A stretch of DNA of 64,000 bases, taken from NCBI GenBank assembly GCA_949751835.1, contig CATKHK010000028.1:248001-312000 (forward strand), written 5' to 3'. The notes under the pieces were generated by a model. That model had not been told where the DNA came from. It searched no databases and saw only the letters and a list, made by a program, of their open reading frames with translations. Shown piece after piece: positions 42,912 to 55,862 of this stretch (position 1 is the stretch's first letter; each line of letters starts with the position of its first letter). This stretch comes from Blepharisma japonicum. Lineage: Eukaryota > Ciliophora > Heterotrichea > Heterotrichida > Blepharismidae. The position numbers were made by a program, and so were the translations under genes.

Positions 42912-44102
42912 TTAAGATGATGCTTTAGCTTCTTCTTTGTGCTGTTTTCTTGCAAGTGGTCCAAAGAATGCGTATTTTTCTTCTGAAGTCTGCCATCTAC
43001 CATGTCCAAACTTGCTGCTGGTATCAATGAATTTAAGTGTAATTTGTTCAGCAGCTGCTCTAGAAACGTTAGTAATCAGTGATTTCCTCAAAGTAATAAC
43101 TCTCTTTCTGGTACCAATAATGGCTCCTTTGACCATTAAGAAGTCATTCTTAACAACACCATAGTGGGCGAATCCTCCCATTGGGGTGATTTTCTTTTCA
43201 GTGATATCTTGGTCAGTGCTGCCGTTCTTTGGGTCTTCTGCCTTGCCAATTCTGTAGATCTTCTTGTTGATTTCAGTTCTGTGGTGGTATCCTCTCTGAC
43301 CAGCTCTTGGGACTGCAAAGTTGACTCTTGAAGGATGCCATGGCCCAATACAAGCGATCTTTCTCCTACCTCTGTGGGTCTTTCTCTGCAGAAGCTTGAC
43401 TCCCCATCTTCTTACGACGCCACTGAATCCTTTACCCTTGCAGACTCCAATAGTATCAATCATTTCGTTTGGCTGGAAAACTTCGTTGACAGCGACCTTT
43501 TGTTCGAATTTGGCATAAGCCCAGTCAACCTTTTCAGCAATGTTAGCACCACCATTGACCTGGATTTCCATGATGTGGGCTTTCTTTTGGGAAAAGCCTA
43601 CAAGCTGGGTTTGGGTGTGGGCAATGACTCTGACAACTGAGCAGTACTTCTTGATCCTGTCCAAAGCTCTTTTGATTTCAGTGCCTGACTCGTACTTGGC
43701 AGCGTACTTAGCGAAAGCTCTTTTCTTGGATTTGACCCAGTTTCTGTAAAATCTGCGCTTGCACTCTTCACTGAGATGTTGAGCCCAAACTGTGGTAAGA
43801 GCTTTAAGGCCTCGAGGTGTTTCGATGTACCCAACAAGTCCAACAATGACCATAGGAGGGGTCTCCACAATGGTGACTGCTTCAATGACTTCTTTTTGGT
43901 GGAGCTTCGAACCTGGCTTATTGACCTCACGAAGAATATGGGTCATTCCTGCCTTGTAGCCGATGAAAGCTGTAAGGTGTGGAGCCTTGCTAGGATCGTC
44001 TTTAGGGAAGCTACGCACTCTGCCTCTATGATGCTTTGCTCTCTTTCTTGGAAGGAAACCAAGAGACCCATGTCTCGGACGCTCGAATTTACGGTGAGAC
44101 AT
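42912..44102 (-). CDS. RPL3: Large-subunit ribosomal protein uL3
   Basis: The protein has 396 residues, close to the 390-405 usual in eukaryotes. [20 protein letters not shown] and the segment [20 protein letters not shown] are the classic start; GCKGKGF-like [33 protein letters not shown] and [15 protein letters not shown] are all present. uL3 sits near the peptidyl-transferase centre and the GTPase-associated region; the His in the WHPSRV segment is the usual site of methylation in yeast and mammals. There is no TGA codon and G/C-rich codons are favoured, as for a highly expressed gene. Confidence 0.98.
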   Translation of the reverse strand: MSHRKFERPRHGSLGFLPRKRAKHHRGRVRSFPKDDPSKAPHLTAFIGYKAGMTHILREVNKPGSKLHQKEVIEAVTIVETPPMVIVGLVGYIETPRGLKALTTVWAQHLSEECKRRFYRNWVKSKKRAFAKYAAKYESGTEIKRALDRIKKYCSVVRVIAHTQTQLVGFSQKKAHIMEIQVNGGANIAEKVDWAYAKFEQKVAVNEVFQPNEMIDTIGVCKGKGFSGVVRRWGVKLLQRKTHRGRRKIACIGPWHPSRVNFAVPRAGQRGYHHRTEINKKIYRIGKAEDPKNGSTDQDITEKKITPMGGFAHYGVVKNDFLMVKGAIIGTRKRVITLRKSLITNVSRAAAEQITLKFIDTSSKFGHGRWQTSEEKYAFFGPLARKQHKEEAKASS

Positions 44103-44711
44103 TTATTTGTAGCCATAAGCACGTAAGTGTGAAAATATGAACATTTAGGGAAACTAAGTCTATGCAGAATTTGTGGATAAAGATTAGAGAATGATCATGT
44201 AAAGAAAATACTTATTCAAGGCATTCAAAATTTTAAGCCAAAAATAATAAAAGCAAGGCTAAATGTAAAATTCATCGCTTATCCAGCAGAGTCGAACCAA
44301 ATCTTTATGCACTTTTCACAATGGCTATAAAGAGCCTGAAAAAGTATTTTACTTTAAAGTTCAAGTTCTAACTGGATAAAAATAAAAAACTATCACAAGT
44401 TTGAAATTTTTAAGCACAAAAAGAAACAATTTTTTCATTTGTTTAATGCAAGAACTTTTGGAAAGAAAAGCAAAAATCATTCTGCCTAATTCTTGTGTTC
44501 ATTTAAAGACAATTGGGTGTAAGTTATTTTAAAAACTTTAATGTTCCAAATCTACTCAAGCTACAGGATAAGAAGAATTGACTTTTTTCTGATTGCTAAA
44601 TTTGGCATAAAACTCAGGTTATACTCTTCGAAATTAGAATAATTTAATTGATTTAGTTTTACTATTCACTAAGTCTTTGTATTAAATAAAAACTTGCAAA
44701 ATTTATTTTAA
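44103..44711. promoter_or_regulatory. Intergenic region upstream of uL3 and TRIM37-like genes
   Basis: 609 bp, the longest divergent spacer around a ribosomal gene here, presumably holding both promoters. A short AGTCGAACC stretch at about 44290 resembles a tRNA B box in reverse, but no tRNA fold can be built around it. Confidence 0.45.
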
Positions 44712-46439
44712 ATGGTAGAACGTATTCATGATTCTGTAAATTCAGGTTCTATCAGCCTTATTTCAAACAATAGAAACATAGAAGAAATACTAAAGTGCTT
44801 TATATGCCTTGAAAAAGTAATTGATGCCAAATTATGCCCATCTTGCTCAAAACTATGCTGCAATTCTTGCATCACAAAATGATTATCCAAAAAGCCAGAA
44901 TGCCCTCATTGCAGGTCTGCTTTAAGACCCCAGAATTTGGTTAATGGACGCATAGTTTCAGAAATATCGCAAGCCCTCGAATCTCTTCAAGTTTCAAAGC
45001 CAGAGCCAATAGAAAAGTGCGCTGCACATTCAGCTCCTCTTTCTTATTACTGTTTGACTTGCCTTAAAGCAGTTTGTTCTGATTGTGCAATGTTTGGCTT
45101 AGATCATAAAAATCATGAATTTCAGCGTCTATCTACAATCCATGAAAAACATGTAGAAATTATCAAGCATGAATCACAAATTCTTAGAAAAAGAATTTTG
45201 GAACTTTCTTCAATTTTGCAAGAAATTGATTTAAATATTGCAAAAGTAAAAAAAAGTAATGAAGAAAAGAGCAATGAATTGATTTCTTCTATTCAGCAAA
45301 TGCAAGAAAGATTAGAATCTGAGCTGGAAAATAGGCTGCAAGTTTTAAATAAACAAAAAGAAGCATTAAGTGAAGAAATTGATCATTTGGAAAATATGCA
45401 TATTAAAATTAACAAGCAATTGAGCAATTACGCAAAAAGCAAACTTATTTCAAAAACTCCAAGAATAATCAAAACTCTAAAGGAGTTAAATTTAACACCT
45501 TTACCTCCTTTAATACCTGTACAATCAGAATTCCCTTCTGAGATAATACCTGATTATGACGCCGAAGTTTTTGAAATTAACCACTACACTTTGCTAAGAT
45601 CTACAACTGAAGTTGTTTATTCTAAAATTCTCCAATCTGATGGGGTTTCCTGAAGGCTCAAAGTATACCCAAACGGAAATGGGGTAGCTCGAGACAGCTA
45701 TCTATCAGTATTTATAGAGATGATTAAAGGATTCCAATACTCCTCAAAATATGAATATCGTATAGAAATGGTCAACCATTTAAGCTCAAACTTATGTGTT
45801 GCCAGAGAAAACACTTCTGAATTCGAGCCTGGAGAATGCTGAGGGTATAACCGCTTCTTCAAAATCCAACTGCTAAAAGAAGAAGGCTATTTAAGTGAAG
45901 AAGACACAATTCTACTGAGATTTTTCGTAAGGGCTACCACTTATTCTCAAAAGTGCAGAGACCAGAAGCATTATATTAGCTATTTAGAAGCAAGCAAAAA
46001 CCAGCTACAAGATCAGCTCAAAAATTACCAAGAAAATTGCGAAAAAAATGCATCGGTTTTTGACTCAGATGAAAATCCATTAGAAAAAATAGAAGAGGGA
46101 AACATAGAAGAAGCAAATAACAGAGAAGAGCAAAAAAAAGAAGAATTAGAAGACAGCTCTAAGGTAGGAACATTACAAAAACAGATTGAAATTGAGTGGA
46201 AAGTAAAAAACGCAGGAGAAGAAAGCCCAAAAGTGTCTTCAGATGAATTAAATACAGTTTTGCAACGGTATAAGATATCTCCAGAAGAGGTCAGTTCTCT
46301 AAGCTCAGAATCTCCAGAAGACTTTCAGTGGCATAGATATTACAGCGATCCTGATATTCTTATCCATGATCTTTTAGATCCTTATGAGGAAAATAAAGAC
46401 ATCTCTAATACCCATACAAATTCTGAGCCCTTTAGGTAA
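44712..46439 (+). CDS. TRIM37: TRIM37-like E3 ubiquitin ligase (RING, B-box, coiled coil, MATH)
   Basis: The protein has 575 residues with TGA at 44880, 45651 and 45840 read as Trp. The RING ([20 protein letters not shown], ending PECPHCR, residues about 29-72) matches human TRIM37 almost throughout. Then come a B-box ([20 protein letters not shown], about 105-145), a long coiled coil (150-235) and a MATH/TRAF domain (about 285-420) with [34 protein letters not shown] and [15 protein letters not shown]. Both family Trp of the MATH domain are encoded by TGA. TRIM37 mono-ubiquitinates histone H2A, stabilises peroxins and limits centriole-like assemblies in animals. The tail is acidic. This is among the clearest orthologue calls in the window. 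Confidence 0.95.
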
Positions 46440-46505
46440 CTATCATTGCTACTTAAATCATGTTTTACATACTAAGCCATTTCGAGAATATCTTTAATAT
46501 TTAAT

Positions 46506-47999
46506 TTATTTTCCTTTATAAGGAGAAGGTCCAAGCATTTGCTCAGGTTTTACCCACTGATTAAACTGCTCTTCGGTCAGATATCCAAGCTTAAGTGCAG
46601 ACTCTTTAAGAGTAGTCCCTTCCTTATGCGCAGTTTTAGCTATTTTGGCTGCTTTATCATACCCAATATAAGGATTCAGAGCTGTCACAAGCATCAAACT
46701 TTCGTTCATAATCCTATTGATTTTTTCTCGATTTGCCTGAATTCCTGACACACAATGGTCAGTGAAGCTTCTTGAGGCATCTCCAATTAGTCTTAAAGAC
46801 TGCAGGACATTTCTAATGACAAGAGGCTTGAACACATTGAGTTCAAAATGCCCATTGCAGCCTCCAATTGTAACTGCAGTATGGTTTCCTATCACTTGGG
46901 CACATACCATAGTTAAAGCTTCACATTGGGTTGGGTTTACTTTTCCAGGCATAATAGAAGACCCAGGCTCATTCTCAGGAAGCAATAGTTCGCCTAGCCC
47001 ACATCGTGGTCCTGAGCCCAAAAATCGGATATCGTTAGCGATTTTCATAAGAGAAGTGGCAACTGTATTAAGTGCACCGCTAAAATGGACCAAAGCATCA
47101 TGTGTGGCTAAAGCTTCGAATTTATTAGGAGCTGTTTGGAAAGGAAGTCCTGTTTCTCTTGCTACATCTGCAGCGAATTTTTCAGGGAACCCTATATAAG
47201 TGTTAATCCCAGTGCCGACAGCTGTGCCTCCTTGTGCTAAGAAATAGACGTCTTCTAGGCTTCTTTCAACTCTTCTAATGCTATTTTCTACTTGTGCGGC
47301 ATATCCGCTGAATTCTTGTCCAAGTGTAATAGGTGTTGCATCTTGAGTATGAGTCCTGCCAATTTTTATAATATCAGCAAATTCCTTTGATTTATCCAAA
47401 AGTGCCTGATGGAGTTTTCTCAGTCCTGGTAACAAAACCTTATGCGTTTCTACAGCAGTTGCAATATGCATTGCAGTAGGAAATGAGTCATTTGAGCTTT
47501 GGCTTCTATTAACGTGATCATTAGGATGGACTGATTTATCACCTATTTTTCCACCTAAAATTTCAATAGCACGATTAGCTACGACTTCATTGCAGTTCAT
47601 ATTTGACTGGGTGCCTGAGCCAGTTTGCCAGACCACAAGTGGAAAATGAGCCATAAGTTTTCCTTCTATGATTTCGTCACAAGCTTTTTGGATTGCGGAA
47701 GCGTGCTCAGCAGAGAGCCCGAACTCGGTATTTACTCTTGCAGCACATTTTTTTAGGATGCCAAAAGCTTTGATAAGAGGGGCTGGCATTCTTTCAGTCT
47801 CTCCACCAATGTCAAAGTTTTCTAATGATCTTTGGGTTTGAGCACCCCAATATTTATCACCTGGGACTTTGATGTCACCAAAAGTGTCTTTTTCGATGCG
47901 AAAAGTAGCGAAAGTGGCTGAGGTCTGGGCAAATGCATACTTGCTGCTGGAAAAAAGGGCTTTTGAAAAGAGAAGCTTATTTGCTCTAGCCAAAAGCAT
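46506..47999 (-). CDS. FH: Fumarate hydratase class II, mitochondrial
   Basis: The protein has 497 residues. It catalyses fumarate to malate in the TCA cycle. A presequence ([20 protein letters not shown]) is followed by [20 protein letters not shown], the usual class II start. [58 protein letters not shown] and the signature [16 protein letters not shown] are all intact, including the catalytic His-Pro and mobile-loop Ser. No TGA. The end LGPSPYKGK is usual for a mitochondrial fumarase. Confidence 0.98.
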   Translation of the reverse strand: MLLARANKLLFSKALFSSSKYAFAQTSATFATFRIEKDTFGDIKVPGDKYWGAQTQRSLENFDIGGETERMPAPLIKAFGILKKCAARVNTEFGLSAEHASAIQKACDEIIEGKLMAHFPLVVWQTGSGTQSNMNCNEVVANRAIEILGGKIGDKSVHPNDHVNRSQSSNDSFPTAMHIATAVETHKVLLPGLRKLHQALLDKSKEFADIIKIGRTHTQDATPITLGQEFSGYAAQVENSIRRVERSLEDVYFLAQGGTAVGTGINTYIGFPEKFAADVARETGLPFQTAPNKFEALATHDALVHFSGALNTVATSLMKIANDIRFLGSGPRCGLGELLLPENEPGSSIMPGKVNPTQCEALTMVCAQVIGNHTAVTIGGCNGHFELNVFKPLVIRNVLQSLRLIGDASRSFTDHCVSGIQANREKINRIMNESLMLVTALNPYIGYDKAAKIAKTAHKEGTTLKESALKLGYLTEEQFNQWVKPEQMLGPSPYKGK

Positions 48000-48143
48000 G
48001 ATTTATTATATCCATTATTTCTTGGAAAAGAGATTTTAATTAGATATTAAATTTGTAGTAATTTTTCAGATTTATTTTAAAATTCTATTTAATTTGTACT
48101 TACCTAAAACAGCTATTAATATTCCCAGCATATTAAATAAAAC

Positions 48144-49247
48144 ATGCGCATAATTTTGGCCGTCAGTGCTATAACTATATGTCTTTCCATTATTGAGTTA
48201 ATAAGCCATGAAAGACTAGAAAGCCATGGAGCATACATAATTGAAGAAATCCAAAAGAACAGAAGTGAGGCAACTGATGAGCTATTTTTGATGATTGGAT
48301 CAGTCACAAGCATTTGCTTCTTTCTTATCAGCGGCATTTGCTACTTAACTGGGCATAAAGAAATAGGACTATTAGGAATTTTTGGAAGCCAGCTGGGCGC
48401 TGCATTCTCTGGTGTTTTGAAAGCTGCTTTTGCACATCCACGGCCGTTTTGAAAATACTCAGAAATTGACGCTCTTCAATGCTCAAAAGACTTTGGAGCA
48501 CCGTCAGGCCATGCTATGTCAGCTGGTGGCAGTTTATTTGTACTAGGGTATATATGAATGAAAAATACTGACCGATGAATTATAAAGCTTTTTATTATAA
48601 TTATGATCACTATTATTACAGCCTACGACAGACTGTATTTAGGAGTTCACTTTTATTTTCAAATAATTCTTGGCTATGCTTTTGCTTTACTGCTTTCTGC
48701 AGTAATTGTCCATCCTTCAAGCATAAATTTAATTCAAAAATTAGCCAATGATCAGGGATTATTAATAAAGAGCCAAATAATGTGATTTTTATTGTTAGTT
48801 TTTTCTACGATTTTTTGCTTGTATAGAAATCCCGACTGAGATTCATTGTGGTCTATTAATTATGAAAAAGCATGTGGAAATAGTTTTGAGATTGAAGATG
48901 TGATTATTAAGAATATTGCGGATTCTTATGTATTTAGCTTGTTAGGAGGATTAACAATAGGCCATTATCTTCAAAAAGAGAAAGGTGTGCCTGAGCTCTC
49001 ATTTCTAGCAATAATTATATCTGGATTTTTGCATTTGGGATTTATCAATATATGCCTTAAAATAATAGAAGGATATATTACGCTAAGCTCAAGCCATTTT
49101 TTAGGTTGAATTTTATTATATATAACGAGATACAGTTCCGGAATAATTTATTCTTACTTTTTGCCCGAGATAATCTTTAAGTTATTTAGACAAAAGGAAA
49201 CTTCAGAGCCAAGATTTTCAGTGTTAAGTTTTAAAATAAAAGTATAG
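48144..49247 (+). CDS. PAP2-superfamily membrane phosphatase
   Basis: The protein has 367 residues with many TGA read as Trp. It has about eight hydrophobic spans. The three PAP2 motifs are present: KAAFAHPRPFW (48417-48452 region), PSGHAMSAGG near 48500, and YDRLYLGVHFYFQIILGY near 48630 with Arg and His kept; the usual Asp after the His is Gln here. The layout resembles glucose-6-phosphatase, sphingosine-phosphate or dolichyl-diphosphate phosphatases, all working on lumenal phosphate esters in the ER. The substrate cannot be assigned. The stop is TAG at 49245-49247. Confidence 0.85.
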
Positions 49248-49717
49248 TAAATTAGCTAAGACTATATAAGTAGCAATAATATTTTTGCTTAGCCAGTATG
49301 TGCAGGTATTAATTCTTTACAAAACAAAAAGAAAATTATCCATTTTATAATATTTCTAAAATTTTATTTAATAAAAATTCAAAATTAATATTCATTTCAA
49401 AAATTAAAATCAAAAAGATAAAAGTAATTGAAAGAGACACAATTTTGTTGAAATAAAAATAATCGATAATCGAAATCACCATAAAAATAAATCACTTCTT
49501 TCTATTTCTAACGCCTAGTCTTAAAAGACTACAAGCATTTTAAAATGGAAAAAAAACTAGTAGTTAAGAAATTTAAGATGGGTAAATCCAAGATAAATTC
49601 GTGAAACTATGCAATATTCATTCCAAAGCCAATTATTTTCCATTAAAACTTAATTATTTTTTTCGTTTTTATCAGTCTTATTTGGCTCATTATGCGTTTA
49701 TTATATTTGTAATTAAT
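49248..49717 (+). other. Intergenic spacer
   Basis: 470 bp of A/T-rich DNA with long A-runs. The reading frame of the next gene stays open to 49601, but the acylation start at 49718 is preferred. Nothing else is seen. Confidence 0.4.
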
Positions 49718-50680
49718 ATGGGCTGCAATTTTTCACACATAGAGAGAGACATAATTGGTTCTAACAAAGAAGAAGAAATTATCCGCAACTGAGAAAAGTT
49801 CTTGAATTTCTATACCCTAAAAGACGATGGATTTCTTCGCGCTGTAGATGCCAGGCAAGACGATGATGGGCTTATTCATATTAATTCACTATGAGATTTA
49901 TTTTATCTCTGTGATTTCCCTGCTCACTCTTTCCCAGTAAATACAGGCCCAGCTAGTATTTTTTACAAAACAATTAGAAGAGATGACAAAATTGACGCGC
50001 AGAAGTTGATGACTTTAATAATCTTGACCTCTTCATTTACAGACAAAACAAAAGCTCAACTTATATTTAAGGTTTATAGGGAAGACAAAACTTTTTTGAA
50101 AGAAAAAATCCTGGAGAAGCTTTTAATTGATTTAACAAACATATCAATTAACCTTATATGGATGGCTCTAGGAAAACAGCCAGGACAATTATCAAGAGAT
50201 ATCTTGATGAGGTATGAAGGAAAGCTTGAACAAGGCCAGCTGAGCTTTATTTATAAGCTGAAACACTTAATAATTGACTCTGAGAACTTGGCAACTGAAA
50301 AAGGATTTCTAAATAGAATTGGAAAATATCCAAAAATTTTATCACCTTCTGGTATTCGGAAATTTATATTGAAGGAGATCAAAGAGGATTCTTTATTAAG
50401 TCCAAAAAAGCCTTATATAAGACTAATGTCTATTAAAACAAGTGATACACTTGAAGATATAACTGAGAATGAAAGGGGTAGCAAGAGGCTAAATATAGAT
50501 TTTAACAGTAAGATTTCAAGGCATCAGAGCAAAAGTTCTAATTATATGTCTGATTCAGGCAAATTGTCAAGTAAAGTGGATGAAAGGTATTTGAAAAACT
50601 CATTGATGATGAAGAAAATAGTAGAAGCTTATCTTAGTAACTTGAAGACTGCTATAAAAATTTGGAAAAATATGAATTAA
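49718..50680 (+). CDS. Acylated protein with degenerate EF-hand-like helices, unknown
   Basis: The protein has 320 residues with TGA (Trp) at 49790 and 49892. The start MGCNFSHIERD carries Gly2, Cys3 and Ser6, a dual-acylation signal, and decides the start codon over the open frame upstream. DKIDAQKLMTLIILTSSF, TKAQLIFKVYREDKTFLKEK resemble the helix-loop-helix spacing of calcineurin B-like EF-hands whose calcium ligands have been lost. The second half is Ser/Lys-rich (SPKKPYIRLMSIKTSDTLED). Probably a peripheral membrane protein; the EF-hand link is tentative. Confidence 0.7.
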
Positions 50681-51002
50681 GGCAGAATATGCAAGCTTTT
50701 TCTATTAAATTAAATAGCATAAATTTATGCTATTTAAATTTATTTTAATCCTTAAATAACCTTATTTTTCATACCAATTTTTTTAAAAAACATAAAAGCA
50801 TATTAAAGAAAGCTATTATCGAGATAGAAAATACAATTCTAGATATGATGTCTAAAAAAGGTTTTTCTCTAGTAAATTATTACAGTAAAATCTTCAATAA
50901 AAACTCATTTTTACAAAAAAACTATTCAAATTTCCTTCATAATTCTTCAAGTTTATAGCTAAGTTTGCAATACCCGATTTTAAATTTTCATAATACTTTT
51001 AA
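50681..51002 (+). other. Intergenic spacer
   Basis: 322 bp, AT-rich, upstream of a large gene; nothing recognised. Confidence 0.4.
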
Positions 51003-54000
51003 ATGGTTGAAGACTCAAATGTATGGTCAGCTCTTGGAACCTGCATTTCTCGGTGCTTAGAAAGCAAGCGTGGAATTGTAATTCCTAATCTTGGTACTTT
51101 TACCTTTACATCTCAAGTTTCATTAGAAGGAGTTACGAGCCCTAATTTACGAGATCGCGATGATCGTTTACCTGTTTTTATTGCATCCCCCGACCTGGCT
51201 CCGAATGTCAGAGCTGGCATATCTCATCAATCAGGCATTAGACCATTTTCAGCTAAAGGGATCAGTGGAAAAGTCCCTACAACTAAGCTGAATTACGCTG
51301 AATTCGCCATCTTGACGAATTTAACCAAAGATGAAGGCAAAAATAAGATAGACGATGCTATAAGACATTTAGGAGAATCACTAAAATCAGGAAAAGACAT
51401 AAGAATCCCTATAGAAGGAGTAGGAAGTTTAGTAGGGAAAAATGGAATCGTGGCAGTTGTATTTCATAAAAAATATGAGCCAAATCCAGCTGCGATGACT
51501 GTTACAGAAGATGGTGCAAATTGGCTGAAATCTAATTTAGGCATTGATATTACAAGGCCGAATTCAAGTAGGACTGAAAGGGTGCCTAAATTTCAGAACC
51601 CAAAAGGAAGGCCTTTGACAGCTGGGGCAAGACAAATAAGAAGCACTTCACAGAGGCCGATATCGAGCAAATCAGAATTTTTGCAAGAAGATGAAACAAC
51701 GAGGCTTGATAGACTGCAAAGTATAGAGCCAAAAATGAGGCCTTATTCGGCTACAAATCTAAATACACTTAAAAAGTTTGAGTCTGCTGTAAGACCGCAA
51801 TCTGAGCAATTTCCAAGACCTCAGCAGTCTCAGTCAGCATGAATTTTAACACCTCAAGAGTCCCCACTAAATATAGTCCGGCCTCCTTTACATTCAAAAT
51901 CCTCTATTTCCCTCAACGAGTCAAACCAAGTGGTAAATTTTTTAACGGAAAATCAAGCCAAATATATTTTGACTTGCCAGTCTAAAGACCAGTCAAATAG
52001 AGGAATTTTGCCTTATGAAGAATTTGTCCAGGTGCTTAGGATGCTAGAAATCCCTAATCTTACAGAAGAAGCAATAAATAAACTTATTTTGATAACAGGC
52101 TCCAGAAGTGCCAATAAAATCAGGTATAATGATTTTATAGACGCATTGACAAAAAAATCATTATTTAAAAAAACCAATGGAAAAGCATCAGTCGCTTCAG
52201 ATTTTACTGCAAATTATAACAGAAACTCAATTATGCCCATTGTAAACTTAATTTGGGATAAAAAACTGGTTATAGCTGAGCTCTCAGGGAGCGGTGGGAT
52301 GAGACCTAGGGTTTCTTTAATCCCATCTGAGCTATTAGCGCTGCTGAAAAAAGCAGGGATTCAAATAAATATTCATCAATTAAAAGCAATTTTAAGGGAA
52401 GGGAATATGACTTCAGCATCAGCGCTAGATTTGTTGAAATTGATAAAAGATTTTATATCTCCTGCGTCAGATTCTTCAGTACTAAGCGATATAATGAGCG
52501 AAGCAAAGTTTTCAAGGCCGAACTCAGCTGTAGTTTATGATGACCAGCTTGAAAAAATCAGAAATTTTTTAAGAAATTATGATCTACAGGAAGTTTATAA
52601 TGAAATATGTGAAGGCGACACTCTTAATGCTGAGCAGTTTATTTCATTTATATGTGAAAAAAGCGAAGGAAGAATCAAAGGCCATGAAGCCCACAAAGCA
52701 TTTTTATTAGCAAGCCAGGGGGTCGACACAATAGCTGAGGTCGATTTTTGTAGAGCTTTTCAAATATACCAGCAGCCTAAACATATAGAAAATAGAGGTA
52801 TGATTAAGCTAAAACACTGGCTTAGAAACTCAAAAATCACAACTGAGCAAGGTTTTCAGCATCTTTTGCAAGCCGCCAGTTCTGCTGATACCTTAGATAG
52901 GGAGCAATGAAAAATTGCAATGAGAGAATTTGACTTTAATGCATATGAAGCTGAAATATTATTTGACGCTTTAGACGTAAAACATGATAACGTTATTGAT
53001 CTTGCAGAATGGATAAATAGAATTTATGAAGAAGCTGGGCCTTTACAAAGCTTAAGAGACACCTTTATAGGGCATAACTTAAGTGCTGAAGACTTATTAA
53101 TCAAACTTAATGCTCAAGGCAAACAAAGGCTTAGTATCGAAGAAATGGCCAATGCTTTACAAAGAATGGACCCAACTCTGACAACTGGAAATGCTGTCGA
53201 TATGGCCCGAGCAGCTTCAGGGAAAAAAGGGTATGTTGATATTCAAGATTTTCTGGTCCAAATTTCTCAAAAGCCATTTGAATTTGAAGGTGACTGGAAA
53301 AAACAAATTCTCAGAAAAATCCAACAAAAAATCAGTGGAGATGTCACTTCTTTAAAAAAAGTTTTTGAGGAGTGTGATGAAAGAAACACAGGGAAACTTC
53401 CTATGTCTACATTTCAAGATTGTATATATAAAGCTAATGCTGGTCTTAATGAAATTGAAATTGACAGGCTAGGACGAGTTCTTGACAATGGTCAACACTT
53501 AGTTGACTACACAGAATTTCTTGACCATCTTGAAGGGCCACTTCTGCCACCTCAAGATCCCTTAAAATCTACAATTATTCGTATACAAGTCTTCATGAAG
53601 CAAAATGGCCTAACCCACAGCAAACTATTAAAAAAAATGGGAAAACATGTAAGTGTCCAGACTTTTGCTGATTTTATAGCAAGAAAACTGCAGAAAAAGC
53701 TTGATAAATCTACTATTTATGAAGTCGCTAATAAGTTTGACGTAAATAAAGATGGATTTATTGATATCCACGATCTCAATGCAACACTTTCTGGGAAGTC
53801 TTTTAAAGACATAAATGGTGAAAAATCATTCCCAGCCCAAAGACTACCCCCAGATCGTGCAAAATCTGTAATAAAAGATATAAGACGTGCTTTAGTTGCT
53901 AAAAGAATGAGCTATTATGATACTTTTCGAGCTTTTGATACAGAAAACAATGGAGTATTATCGGCCCAGGAGTTTTATGATGGGCTGGACAAAATAATTG

Positions 54001-55862
54001 AGCTTTCTCAGCCTGTAAAAGATGGTCTTTTTGCTGTTATGGATAAACAAAGTATAGGAATCGTGACTCGTGAGAGCTTTATCTCAGTCTTAAAAGACAC
54101 AAATATAGAGCCTTCGGTGTTTGGCGACTCATGGGGATGGGAAAATGAGACTTTAACCAAAATAAGGCAATGGATTTATAAAGAAAATTTGACTGTGGAA
54201 GAAGCTTTTAGAGCTTTTGATAAGGATTTTGATGGGATTATTAATAAAAAAGATCTTGAAAAAGCATTGGTAGATGTCCTTAAATTGGAGGAAAGAGAGT
54301 GCTACTCAAGCAAAGTAGATAGACTTTATAAGCTTTTAGATACATATAAGAGAAATTCTATACAACTGTCTGACTTTAAACTGCTTTTTGAAGAAAACAG
54401 AAGCCCAGAATGGAAAGAAAGCGCAAAACAACAACTTGGGCTATTTTTGTCAAAAAATTATAGTGATATACATGAGTCATTTGAAGCTATAGGTGAAATG
54501 ACTGGGAAAATTACTCTAGACCAGTTCATCTCTTGGATTGAAAAAAAGCAAGTCCTAAACGGCTTCAACCTAACCCCAAACCTTCTCCGAGAACTTTTCA
54601 CCTATTTCGATCCTCACCGCAAAGGCTACTTAACAGAGCAAGATTGATTCCACGTAGGGGGCAACATAAGTCACATAAAGCAAAGCATTCAAGAAATTAA
54701 GGATGCGATCAGAAGCAATTTTGCTGACGTTAATTCTGCATATGAGTATTTCCTAAGCTACCACAAGTCAATTTCACAAAATATCCTCTACCAAGAATTT
54801 GAACAAGCCATTCAAGCTTTAATCCCTAACAGATTTAAAGCTTCTGACATCAAAAAAGCCTGGGACTCAATTACCAAAGAAGCCTCTATCTCAGAATCTG
54901 ACTTCAAGCGACTATTTGACGATGGACATTTTATGAGCACTTTTTCCTTATCAAAATCCTCCAATAATTTCACCAAAACAGCCAGTTCAAATTCAAAATT
55001 AACGACGTCTTTGTCGGTTTCTTCATATAATTCTGACACAGATCCACTTAAAAAGCTACAAAAATTGATAAAAGCGAGTCCTTTTACTGTGGAAGAAATT
55101 TTTAAACAGATGGATACTGATGCGTCTGGGAAACTTTCAGCAATTGAGTTTAGGAATGCAATGAGAAAGCTAGGGCTCGGGCTGACCGCGAGAGATATAG
55201 AACTGGTGGTGTCAAGGATTGATACAAATAATGATGGTCTAATAGACTGGCAAGAGTTTTCAAGGCATTTTAAAGACACAGAAGCAGAAAGCCATATAAA
55301 AGCAGCGTCTAGCTTAAGGCTAAACACGCTTAAAGACCATATGAGTCATTACATGCTGTCTCCAAAAGACGCTTTTGAACAATTTGACACACAAAGATCA
55401 GGCAAGCTCTCATTTACTGCTTTTTCTGCCTTAATAAAGCGACTCTGTGAGCTTGCCAATGAGGCATTTCCTCCTTTTAACGTGCTTAAAGACCTTTTCG
55501 ATATCATAGATATCCGAAAAGACGGGTTTTTAGACATGAGAGAGTGGCTCAATACTTTTAAATTAAGCAAAACAGACAGCTGGGAGGACTCAAAACTATT
55601 TGAAGATGTCAGCAAATTAATTGCAAGGAACAGAAAACTCTTGCAATTAACCTTTGAAATTGTAGCAAAAGATGGGAAAGTTGAGATTAACCAAGCTAGA
55701 GAAATATTAGGAAGTGTACTAAAAGAAGTCAGGCTGAGTGAAGAACAGTGGAAAAGTACATTGGGAGTTGCTATGAGGAGCGGAATGGTGGATTATAGAT
55801 TTTTACTTGAAGTATATAAGGAAAGGGCTGTCACAAAACAGTCACATCCAAAACCTTTATAA
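51003..55862 (+). CDS. Giant HU(CCDC81-type)-plus-multi-EF-hand protein
   Basis: The protein has 1,619 residues, joined through TGA (Trp) at 51840, 52908 and 54645. Residues about 5-60 (VWSALGTCISRCLESKRGIV, NLGTFTF) and 98-165 (FAILTNLTKDEGKNKIDDAI, EGVGSLVG) look like the paired eukaryotic HU-type domains of CCDC81, a centrosomal protein. After a disordered linker the rest is a string of EF-hand-like units, some canonical: FDVNKDGFIDIHDL near 912, FDTENNGVLSAQEF near 980, FDKDFDGIINKKDL near 1075, MDTDASGKLSAIEF near 1370, IDTNNDGLIDWQEF near 1407, IDIRKDGFLDMREW near 1505. Others have lost ligands. It probably links calcium to a basal-body or cortical structure; this is inferred from domain kinships. 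Confidence 0.8.

Noticed and set aside
44280-44350. Possible tRNA on the minus strand (GGTTCGACT-like B box)
   Set aside because: No acceptor or T-stem pairing and no anticodon arm can be drawn around it.
24880-46440. Genes appearing split into several pieces under the standard code (for example Dpy-30 protein, F-box protein, TRIM37)
   Set aside because: All breaks are TGA in a constant frame and fall on Trp positions; they are not frameshifts or separate genes.
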